Shown in pieces: positions 15,624 through 21,578 of a stretch of 22,639 nt of DNA. The notes beneath the pieces were generated by a model. It saw only the letters and a list, made by a program, of their open reading frames with translations, searched no databases and had not been told where the DNA came from. The stretch is from Betaproteobacteria bacterium (GTDB lineage Bacteria; Pseudomonadota; Gammaproteobacteria; Burkholderiales; Rhodocyclaceae): positions 1-22,639 of the forward strand of contig JAIFNM010000201.1 of the NCBI GenBank assembly GCA_020047725.1, read 5' to 3'. How positions within the stretch are numbered: position 1 is the first letter of the stretch; the number at the start of each line of letters is the position of its first letter. The translations under genes were made by a program, and so were the position numbers.

Positions 15624-16517
15624 TTATTTCTGTGCGGCCGCTGCCTGGGCAGCAACTTCGGCGGCGAAGTCGTTCGAGCGCTTCTCCATCCCTTCACCAA
15701 CCACGTACAGCGTAAAGCCGGCAATCGAAGCACCCTTGCTCTTGAGCAATTGCTCAATGGTCTGCTTGCCATCTTCGGCTTTGACAAACACCTGCGCCAG
15801 AAGCGTTACTTCTTTCAGGTATTTCTGTACGGTACCTTCAGCAATCTTTTCGAGCATGGCTTCCGGCTTGTTGTCGGCACGTGCTTTTTCAATGGCAATG
15901 CGACGTTCGACGTCCAGCAGTTCCGCGGGAATACCCGAGGCGTCCAGCGACTTCGGCTTGGAAGCTGCGATGTGCATCGCCAGATCCTTGCCCAATTGCT
16001 CATCGCCGCCGATCACATCGAGCAGAACACCGATCTTGGCACCGCCATGGATGTAAGAAACCAGCTTGCCCTTGGCTTCAACGCGCACGAAACGGCGAAC
16101 CGACATATTTTCGCCAATTTTACCAACCAGTGCTGTGCGGGTCGATTCAACGGTACCCTCGCCCAGCGGCAATGCAGACAAAACGGCCACGTCCGCCGGA
16201 TTCTTGCCAGCCACCAACTCGACACAGGCCTTAGTCAGTTGCAGAAAATCCTCATTCTTGGCAACGAAATCGGTCTCGCAGTTGATTTCGATGATAGCGC
16301 CCAGTTTGCTATCAGCCGAAATATTGACGGCAATAATGCCTTCAGCGGTAATACGGGCAGCAGCCTTGGTCGCCTTGTTACCCAGTTTTACACGCAGGAT
16401 TTCTTCAGCTTTGCCCAGATCGCCATCGGCTTCAGTCAGAGCACGTTTGCATTCCATCATCGGCGCGTCAGTCTTTGCGCGCAGTTCAGCTACCATACTT
16501 GCGGTAATTGCCGCCAT
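15624..16517 (-). CDS. tsf: Elongation factor Ts
   Basis: EF-Ts is the nucleotide exchange factor of EF-Tu. It has 297 aa, with the N-terminal UBA-like domain MAAITASMVAELRAKTDAPMMECKRALTEADGD, the helix LRVKLGNKATKAAARITAEG and the core motif INCETDFVAKNEDF (about 78-91), whose Asp-Phe contacts EF-Tu. Two core subdomains and the C-terminal module (EDGKQTIEQLLKSKGASIAGFTLYVVGEGMEK) follow. The Ala/Gln-rich tail is normal for betaproteobacteria. GGAGAG lies about 5 nt before the ATG. It follows rpsB after 121 bp that hold a stable hairpin. Confidence 0.98.
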   Translation of the reverse strand: MAAITASMVAELRAKTDAPMMECKRALTEADGDLGKAEEILRVKLGNKATKAAARITAEGIIAVNISADSKLGAIIEINCETDFVAKNEDFLQLTKACVELVAGKNPADVAVLSALPLGEGTVESTRTALVGKIGENMSVRRFVRVEAKGKLVSYIHGGAKIGVLLDVIGGDEQLGKDLAMHIAASKPKSLDASGIPAELLDVERRIAIEKARADNKPEAMLEKIAEGTVQKYLKEVTLLAQVFVKAEDGKQTIEQLLKSKGASIAGFTLYVVGEGMEKRSNDFAAEVAAQAAAAQK

Positions 16518-16539
16518 TTTATCTCTCCACTTGCGGACA

Positions 16540-16558
16540 CGGCCGGATTAACCGGCCG
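16540..16558 (-). promoter_or_regulatory. GC-only hairpin in the rpsB-tsf spacer
   Basis: CGGCCGG, a 5-nt loop and CCGGCCG form a perfect 7-bp stem 22 nt upstream of the tsf start. There is no U-run after the stem in the direction of transcription, so it is not a canonical intrinsic terminator. It may be an attenuator or processing site that sets the S2 to EF-Ts ratio. That role is inferred from position; the stem itself is plain in the sequence. Confidence 0.45.
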
Positions 16559-16638
16559 CACCTGATTCAAAACAGTTCAAACAAGATTATTCCGGTTGCA
16601 GTGCACGTTGCATACAATCGAAAGACCAGACTAAACCC

Positions 16639-17382
16639 TTACTGAGCAGCTTCTTCAAAAAAATCGTCACCGGATTCCGCTGCAGCAACGATTTCTTCAA
16701 CAAACTGGCTACGCCCTTCGAGAATCGAGTCAGCAACACCACGAGCATACAGACGAATCGCGCTGGACGAGTCATCGTTACCCGGGATGACATAATCAAC
16801 GCCTTCTGGCGAGTGATTCGTGTCAACGATCGCAATTACAGGGATACCCAGCTTGTTTGCTTCGGTGATGGCGATCTTGTGATAGCCGACGTCGATGACA
16901 AACAGCGCATCCGGCAATGTATTCATTTCCTTGATACCGCCAATCGATTTCTGCAGCTTGGCCAGTTCGCGCTGCGTCATCAGCGCTTCTTTCTTGCCAA
17001 GCTTTTCAAGCGAACCGTCTTCAGTCATGGTTTCCATGTCCTTGAGGCGCTTGGTCGACTGCTTGATGGTCTTGAAATTGGTCAGCATGCCACCTAGCCA
17101 GCGCTGATCGACATAGCACGAACCAGCGCGAATAGCTTCTTCGGCGATGATCTCGCGTGCCTGGCGCTTGGTCCCGACGAACAGGATGTTGCCTTTGTTG
17201 GATGACAACTTGCGTACGAAAGCCATGGCTTCGTTGTAATTAGCGAGCGTCTTCTCGAGATTGACGATGTGGATTTTGCTGCGGGCACCGAAGATGTACT
17301 GAGCCATCTTGGGGTTCCAGAAGCGGGTCTGGTGGCCGAAATGGACACCGGCCTCCAGCATTTGGCGCATAGTTGCGGACAT
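16639..17382 (-). CDS. rpsB: 30S ribosomal protein S2
   Basis: S2 binds the body of the 30S subunit together with S1. At 247 aa it has the usual blocks: MSATMRQMLEAGVHFGHQTRFWNPKM at the N-terminus, YIFGARSKIHIVNLEKT, ILFVGTKRQAREII, YVDQRWLGGMLTNFKTI, the coiled-coil region RLKDMETMTEDGSLEKLGKKE, and DALFVIDVGYHKIAITEANKLGIPVIAIVDTNHSPEGVDYVIPGNDDSSSAI. AAGGA lies 6 nt before the ATG. It is first in the long block and is preceded by its own promoter and structured leader. Confidence 0.99.
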   Translation of the reverse strand: MSATMRQMLEAGVHFGHQTRFWNPKMAQYIFGARSKIHIVNLEKTLANYNEAMAFVRKLSSNKGNILFVGTKRQAREIIAEEAIRAGSCYVDQRWLGGMLTNFKTIKQSTKRLKDMETMTEDGSLEKLGKKEALMTQRELAKLQKSIGGIKEMNTLPDALFVIDVGYHKIAITEANKLGIPVIAIVDTNHSPEGVDYVIPGNDDSSSAIRLYARGVADSILEGRSQFVEEIVAAAESGDDFFEEAAQ

Positions 17383-17554
17383 ACTTGTTCCTTCATATCA
17401 GGGTTAAACCACCATTCGCCTACCTACGCCCATCTTGAATAATTGAGGGGCACCCTTGAACAGGCGAATGTGCGTAATTGACGAGCCGTTTCCGGCACAT
17501 CTTGCGTACCACCATGGCACGCATTAGTGTTTCACCAACACAGGTCAGAAAAAC
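17383..17554 (-). promoter_or_regulatory. Structured 5' leader of rpsB, candidate S2 autoregulatory RNA
   Basis: About 170 nt separate the predicted start site from the rpsB ATG. A hairpin with 9-nt arms (one G-U pair) and a 3-nt loop occupies 17503-17523. Nearer the gene, CATTCGCCT and AGGCGAATG (17462-17470 and 17413-17421) form a perfect 9-bp pairing enclosing 40 nt, with GCCC/GGGC able to pair inside; it ends 30 nt before the start codon. Long leaders with conserved structure that S2 binds are known for rpsB in gammaproteobacteria. Their presence here is inferred from position and pairing. No protein-coding gene is seen in this interval. Confidence 0.5.
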
Positions 17555-17560
17555 CCAGCG

Positions 17561-17589
17561 ATTGTAACATTGGATGTGATGGAATTCCA
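17561..17589 (-). promoter_or_regulatory. Predicted promoter of the rpsB operon
   Basis: On the minus strand an extended -10 (TGT followed by TACAAT, plus-strand 17561-17566) has a -35-like TGGAAT (17584-17589) at the ideal 17-bp spacing. The -35 box lies in a 10-bp palindrome (17580-17589), and the region is bracketed by an 8-bp inverted repeat CATTGGAT/ATCCAATG (17568-17575, 17601-17608). The -10 is convincing and the -35 weak, as the extended motif would allow. Confidence 0.5.
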
Positions 17590-17653
17590 GTTCCGGCGAT
17601 ATCCAATGGACTATGAGCCACACCTGCACTTATGGCGCCCGTCAATTCCTGCG

Positions 17654-19540
17654 TTAGCCCCCACCCATGGCCATGGCCACCCGATAGGTAATGAATGAAG
17701 CCGCATAAGCCAGGGCAAACAGATAGCCGGCCATGATCGAAGGCATCGTCCAGCCGCCTGTTTCACGCTTGACCGCCGCCAGCGTCGCTAGACACTGCGG
17801 GGCAAACACGTACCAGGCCAGCAGAGATAGAGCGGTAGCCAGACTCCATTGATCGGCAATCAATGGCGCCAGTGCCTGTGCTGCTTCATCACCTGTCGCT
17901 GAAAGCGCATAAACGGTGCCCAAAGCACTCACGGCAACTTCCCGAGCCGCCAGACCCGGAACCAGCGCAATGCTGATCTGCCAGTTGAAACCGATCGGCT
18001 CAAAGATGACCGCCAGCGCCTGGCCCAGCATGCCGGCAAAGCTGTACTCGATGGCGGCACCTGTTGCACCTTCCGGCGCACCAGGGTAGCTGGCCAGGAA
18101 CCAGAGCAGGATAGTCAGGAACAGAATGATGCCGCCCACGCGCTTGACGAAAATCGAGACGCGCTGCCAGATACCGATAGCGATATTGCGCACGGTCGGC
18201 AAGTGGTAGCTTGGCAGTTCCATCATCAGCGGGCCAACTTCACGGCCGGCCGATGTAAAGCGCTTGAGCACCCAAGCCACCGCCATGGCACCGATGATTC
18301 CAGCAAAGTACAGGGCGAGCAACACAAGACCCTGCAACTCCATCGCACCCCAGACTTCCCGTTGCGGAATGAAAGCGCCAATCAGCAACGCATACACGGG
18401 CAAGCGCGCTGAACACGTCATCAACGGCGCAATCATGATGGTCACCAGGCGGTCACGTGGATTGGCAATGGAACGAGCGGCCATGACACCGGGGATGGCA
18501 CAGGCAAAACTCGACAATAGCGGAATGAACGAACGCCCACTCAGACCGACGCTACCCATGACGCGATCAAGCAGGAAGGCCGCACGTGGCAGATAGCCCG
18601 ACTCTTCCAGAACGAGGATGAAAAAGTAAAGGATAACGATCTGCGGCAGGAAGACGAGTACACCACCAGCACCAGCAATCACACCATCAACGATCAGGCT
18701 CTTGAACCAACTATCCGGCAACGCGCCGCTCGCAAGCTCGCCCAAACTGGCCGTCGCCGATTCGATCATGCCCATCGGCACCTCGGCCCAGGCAAAAACA
18801 GCCTGGAAAACCAGAAAAAGAACCATCGCCAGCAGCAACGGTCCGACCACCGGATGCAACACAACGCGGTCGATGCGATCACTCGCCGTGTGCGGAATGA
18901 CGTCGTCCAGGCTGAGGCGTTGCAGTATTTGACGAACTGCAACGTGATCCGATTCGTTGCTGTGTATACCGCTGGCGGCAGGCGAGGACGACCGCCACAC
19001 CGACTGATCATCGAAAAGCGCCAGCAAAGGTTCGACTCCCGTCCGCTGGATGGCCACGGTACTCACGACCGGCAAACCGAGTTCAACGGCAAGTGCCTCG
19101 GGATCGATCTTGATGCCGCGACTTTCCGCCAGATCGGCCATGTTGAGTGCCACAACGCAAGGCAAGCCGAGTCGCTTGACGGCCAGTGCCAGACGCAAAT
19201 TACGGCGCAGGTTGGTGGCATCGACCACGCAGACCACCAGATCAGGCCGCTTTTCGCCGGTGGCGCGACCAAAGAGAACATCGCAGGTAACGCGTTCGTC
19301 CGGTGAGCGCGGATACAGGCTGTATGCGCCTGGAAGATCAAGCACGCGCAGCGACCTGCCGGCAGGTGTAGTTAAGCGACCTTCCTTGCGCTCGACGGTT
19401 ACTCCCGCATAGTTGGCCACTTTTTGGCGACTGCCGGTGAGCAGGTTGAAAAGAGCCGTTTTACCGCAATTCGGGTTACCGACCAGCGCCAGCAACGGGC
19501 CGCTAGGATGGACGTGGATAACAGCCTGATTGATGCTCAT
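17654..19540 (-). CDS. feoB: Ferrous iron transporter FeoB
   Basis: FeoB imports Fe2+ across the inner membrane using an N-terminal G-protein domain. The 628-aa protein is a short form (E. coli has 773). The G domain shows G1 GNPNCGKT (21-28), G2 Thr48 in GVTVERKEG, G3 DLPG (68-71) and G4 NMAD (133-136). A GDI-like spacer follows (about 170-225), then the membrane domain with both Gate motifs: one carries the conserved Cys in SSFACAIPGVMAAR, the other is MTCSARLPVYALLIGAF. The C-terminus (WYVFAPQCLATLAAVKRETGGW) is typical. The ATG overlaps the feoA stop (ATGA). No feoC follows; the next 271 bp belong to rpsB control. No clear terminator separates feoB from rpsB. Confidence 0.97.
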   Translation of the reverse strand: MSINQAVIHVHPSGPLLALVGNPNCGKTALFNLLTGSRQKVANYAGVTVERKEGRLTTPAGRSLRVLDLPGAYSLYPRSPDERVTCDVLFGRATGEKRPDLVVCVVDATNLRRNLRLALAVKRLGLPCVVALNMADLAESRGIKIDPEALAVELGLPVVSTVAIQRTGVEPLLALFDDQSVWRSSSPAASGIHSNESDHVAVRQILQRLSLDDVIPHTASDRIDRVVLHPVVGPLLLAMVLFLVFQAVFAWAEVPMGMIESATASLGELASGALPDSWFKSLIVDGVIAGAGGVLVFLPQIVILYFFILVLEESGYLPRAAFLLDRVMGSVGLSGRSFIPLLSSFACAIPGVMAARSIANPRDRLVTIMIAPLMTCSARLPVYALLIGAFIPQREVWGAMELQGLVLLALYFAGIIGAMAVAWVLKRFTSAGREVGPLMMELPSYHLPTVRNIAIGIWQRVSIFVKRVGGIILFLTILLWFLASYPGAPEGATGAAIEYSFAGMLGQALAVIFEPIGFNWQISIALVPGLAAREVAVSALGTVYALSATGDEAAQALAPLIADQWSLATALSLLAWYVFAPQCLATLAAVKRETGGWTMPSIMAGYLFALAYAASFITYRVAMAMGGG

Positions 19541-19848
19541 ACCCGACTCCCTTCCAGACCGACAGGGGTCACAGCAGCCACGCGTACGCAGGCGGCTTCG
19601 GCTCGGCGCAGGGCAAAGGTCGACTGACCAACGCGAACGACCAGTGGATCACCGCCAGGCAGACCGCGTGCCATCAGCATCACCTGCTCGCCAACGATGA
19701 ATCCGATTTCTTCAAGCCAGCGTGCCCACTCGGGTGCGGCATGCGGTGCCTGAACATCATGCACAGTCAGCGCGTGCCCAATCGATGCTTGATCAAGCGT
19801 CGCGGCTGGCATTGCCCGATTCGGGCTACTGCGATCTGGTGACTTCAT
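19537..19848 (-). CDS. feoA: FeoA family protein
   Basis: A small cytoplasmic SH3-like partner needed for FeoB-driven Fe2+ uptake. From the ATG at 19848 it is 103 aa. The N-terminal 25-30 residues (MKSPDRSSPNRAMPAATLDQ) look like an unconserved extension. The SH3-like domain runs from about ASIGHALTVHDVQA through WARWLEEIGFIVGEQVMLMARGLPGGDPLVVRVGQSTFALRRAEAACVRV; the LEEIGFIVGEQV and GDPLVVRVGQSTFALRRAEA blocks are diagnostic. AGGAG (19859-19863) lies 10 nt before this start, whereas the in-frame ATG at 19887 has no ribosome-binding site and lies in the promoter region. It is co-transcribed with feoB. Confidence 0.92.
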   Translation of the reverse strand: MKSPDRSSPNRAMPAATLDQASIGHALTVHDVQAPHAAPEWARWLEEIGFIVGEQVMLMARGLPGGDPLVVRVGQSTFALRRAEAACVRVAAVTPVGLEGSRV

Positions 19849-19895
19849 TAAACGTTTGCTCCTAAGGAAAAGCTCTACTTCAGACATTGAATTTT

Positions 19896-19936
19896 ATTGA
19901 GAACAGTTCGCATCTTATACGCGAACAATTCTCAAT
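19896..19936. promoter_or_regulatory. Interrupted inverted repeat over the feoAB promoter, candidate iron-responsive operator
   Basis: Arms of 16 bp, ATTGAGAACAGTTCGC (19896-19911) and GCGAACAATTCTCAAT (19921-19936), match at 14 of 16 positions as inverted repeats around a 9-bp centre. The centre holds the -10 box of feoAB. The outer parts (ATTGAGAA and TTCTCAAT) resemble half-sites of Fur boxes. A Fur-type or other dimeric repressor is the simplest reading given the gene controlled. No FNR site with both halves is visible. Confidence 0.5.
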
Positions 19937-19941
19937 TGCAA
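19914..19941 (-). promoter_or_regulatory. Predicted sigma70 promoter of feoAB
   Basis: On the minus strand, TTGCAA (plus-strand 19936-19941) and TATAAG (19914-19919) are 16 bp apart. Transcription would begin near 19907, about 60 nt before the feoA ATG at 19848. The -10 falls in the centre of the inverted repeat, so a bound repressor would block polymerase. Confidence 0.55.
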
Positions 19942-20063
19942 AGGCTATTTCATCAATCGGGTCAGTGTTGCAGTTGTCTACCAAAGCGGGGGCACAAAAT
20001 CAGTACAAGTGACTCAACCACGGGAGATCGAAGGCGGGTATAGTCATGCGCTTTGGAACAACC

Positions 20064-20080
20064 GGCGCGCTCCGCGCGCC
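20064..20080 (+). promoter_or_regulatory. Perfect GC hairpin upstream of the EamA transporter gene
   Basis: GGCGCGC, a TCC loop and GCGCGCC form a perfect 7-bp stem with a 3-nt loop, ending 15 nt before the ATG at 20096. It has no T-run, so it is not a standard terminator. It may be a leader structure that hinders initiation or pauses polymerase. If the gene starts at the GTG at 20009, the hairpin would be inside the coding region. Confidence 0.4.
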
Positions 20081-20095
20081 AACCACGTTGTAGCC

Positions 20096-21046
20096 ATGCG
20101 AAATTCGATGACCCACGCTCGCGCCGTTTCCCTGATGGTATTTGTGACCCTGCTTTGGAGCATTGCCGGTGTGGTAACGCGCCATCTCGACGCGGCGCGA
20201 AGCTTCGAGGTCACGTTCTGGCGAAGCTTTTTCAATGCTCTGGCCCTGTCAGTGGCTCTGACTGCAATCCGCGGCCCGTCAATCTGGCGCAACATCCTCC
20301 GCTCGCCCCGCGTGGTATGGATTTCAGGCATTTGCTGGTCAGTCATGTTCACCGCCTTCATGGTCGCCCTCACCCTTACCAGCGTTGCCAACGTGCTGGT
20401 CACCGGAGCGCTCAGCCCACTGATTACCGCACTCTTTGCGCGCATTTATCTGAACCACAAACTCCCGCGCCGAACCTGGGCGGCCATAATCACGGCCGGT
20501 CTGGGGATTGGCTGGATGTACGCGTGGCAGGTTGATACTGGCATATCATTCATTGGCACCCTGGTGGCTTTGCTCGTTCCGCTGGCGGCTGCGATCAACT
20601 TCACTGCCCTGCAATATGCCGGCCTTCGACAACGCACTCTGGAGGAATCACCGGCGCAGGACATGCTTCCGACAGTATTGATCGGCGCCTTGATCTCAGC
20701 TTTGGTCACGCTGCCGCTGGCTTATCCTCTGCAAGCGTCATTGCATGATCTTGAACTTCTTGCATTGCTTGGCACGGTGCAACTGGCTATTCCGTGCCTC
20801 TTGCTAGTTCATCTGAGTCGGCAGTTGCCCGCTCCGGAAATCGCGTTACTCGCGATGCTTGAGGTAATTTTTGGCGTGGCCTGGACGTGGCTAGGGGCTG
20901 GCGAACAACCGTCTGCCAGTACCCTGACTGGCGGTGCTCTGGTACTCGGCGCACTGGTTGCCAACGAACTTCTGGCATTGCATTCGCAACGTTCGCTCAA
21001 GATGACAGACCCTGTTCTCGAAACGGGCGAACACGGCATGCCGTGA
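20096..21046 (+). CDS. EamA/DMT-family inner membrane transporter
   Basis: A drug/metabolite transporter superfamily protein of 316 aa with about ten hydrophobic segments in two EamA repeats (roughly 15-140 and 160-300). The first repeat has LMVFVTLLWSIAGVVTRHL, then FEVTFWRSFFNALALSVAL, and the pattern ANVLVTGALSPLITALFARIYLNHKLPRRTWAAIITAGLGIGWM. The second ends APEIALLAMLEVIFGVAWTWLGAGEQPSASTLTGGALVLGALVANELLAL; the Pro-Glu-Ile-Ala-Leu and Glu-Val blocks are standard in EamA proteins. The substrate cannot be told; family members export amino acids or other metabolites. The start is uncertain: ATGs at 20096 and 20108 both lack a good ribosome-binding site, and the frame is open back to a GTG at 20009. 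It is divergent from feoAB, but no link in function is evident. Confidence 0.85.
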   Translation: MRNSMTHARAVSLMVFVTLLWSIAGVVTRHLDAARSFEVTFWRSFFNALALSVALTAIRGPSIWRNILRSPRVVWISGICWSVMFTAFMVALTLTSVANVLVTGALSPLITALFARIYLNHKLPRRTWAAIITAGLGIGWMYAWQVDTGISFIGTLVALLVPLAAAINFTALQYAGLRQRTLEESPAQDMLPTVLIGALISALVTLPLAYPLQASLHDLELLALLGTVQLAIPCLLLVHLSRQLPAPEIALLAMLEVIFGVAWTWLGAGEQPSASTLTGGALVLGALVANELLALHSQRSLKMTDPVLETGEHGMP

Positions 21047-21128
21047 AACCCGCATGGATATTGCCTCGCACGGCAGTTAGGTTCGAGATGTCCGTATTTA
21101 TTGCTTCGCAGGCCTGCACCTGCGATTA

Positions 21129-21369
21129 TAGCCACGGCAATCGCTCCCTTTTGCGTACAGCGGCCTGATTACGTGCAGCCTTGTCTTTTCGCACACGGCA
21201 GGCGTCTTCGCGAAAGGTAACATCGAGAGTCCTGCGCAAGACTATCGCGAACGACGCCGACCCGTCCGTCGATCCATTCAGGCAAATAGGATTCAACGAC
21301 TGCCGGATCGAGAACGCGGAATACGTTCCCAATAGTGTCTTGCGACGGAACGCCATTCGGCAGGGTCAT
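21129..21369 (-). pseudogene. Decayed ISAs1/H-repeat family transposase with internal deletion
   Basis: Two fragments of one transposase family lie in different frames. From 21369 to about 21265 the reading LPNGVPSQDTIGNVFRVLDP, followed by AVVESYLPEWIDG, matches the N-terminal third of ISAs1/H-repeat transposases (family pattern NGIPxHDTxxRVF...W). From about 21227 to 21129, another frame reads LDVTFREDACRVRKDKAARN, matching the C-terminal block (LDVxxxEDxCxIRxGNAA). In intact members about 200 residues, including the DDE core, lie between; here only about 12 codons do. The N-terminal 80-90 residues are also missing, with a stop just before 21369. It is clearly non-functional. Fragment identity is from memory of the family, not from a search. 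Confidence 0.75.
21133..21145 (+). repeat. 13-bp inverted repeat, left copy
   Basis: CACGGCAATCGCT is the exact reverse complement of 21484-21496. The left copy lies in the end of the transposase relic, the right copy 338 bp away beyond its other end. Confidence 0.6.
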
Positions 21370-21483
21370 CTATTCTCTTGAAAAAAATACGATCGAAGAC
21401 GACATTCCTTCAGGGTTTACAATAGATTGCCGTTTGTCATTGATCGCAAACCACTTTTTGGCTTGGTTTACGACATCTGCGTA

Positions 21484-21496
21484 AGCGATTGCCGTG
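21484..21496 (-). repeat. 13-bp inverted repeat, right copy
   Basis: AGCGATTGCCGTG is the exact reverse complement of 21133-21145. A shorter direct copy, GATTGCCGT, occurs at 21425-21433. A terminal or subterminal repeat of the IS relic is possible but not shown. Confidence 0.6.
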
Positions 21497-21578
21497 CATT
21501 AACTGGAACCAGAGCGATAAGACGAGTGCTTCTTCGGTATACTTCGCCCCTTGAATTTTCGCAGCCGAAAGAACCCTC

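Larger units (their letters stand above)
21047..21578. other. 532-bp region without an intact gene between the EamA transporter and prfC
   Basis: This is the longest gap in the window. It contains the decayed ISAs1-type transposase (21129-21369, minus strand), a 13-bp inverted repeat around it, a third partial copy of the same motif (GATTGCCGT at 21425-21433), and a small hairpin CGCAGG/CCTGCG at 21107-21124 after the EamA stop, with no T-run. Near prfC, TATACT at 21538-21543 is a possible -10 box without a clear -35. Nothing else coding is supported. Confidence 0.7.

Noticed and set aside
15605..15787. 61-codon N-terminal extension of PyrH
   Set aside because: It overlaps tsf, is not PyrH-like, and the start at 15604 has a ribosome-binding site and gives the normal length.
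15561..16565. Open frame of 334 codons on the plus strand, antisense to tsf and the pyrH start
   Set aside because: It mirrors the codon pattern of tsf, has no recognisable domain or ribosome-binding site, and crosses two certain genes.
16587..16638. Separate tsf promoter in the rpsB-tsf spacer
   Set aside because: TTGTAT and TAATCT hexamers on the minus strand are 22 bp apart, too far for sigma70.
17568..17608. 8-bp inverted repeat CATTGGAT/ATCCAATG around the rpsB -35 as an operator
   Set aside because: Repeats of this length and spacing are expected more than ten times by chance in a window of this size, and the inner palindrome is not co-centred. Noted only within the promoter entry.
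17620..17653. Terminator or feoC gene after feoB
   Set aside because: No stem with a T-run and no open frame with FeoC features is present before the rpsB promoter.
21107..21124. CGCAGG/CCTGCG hairpin as a terminator for the EamA transporter gene
   Set aside because: The stem is only 6 bp and no T-run follows.
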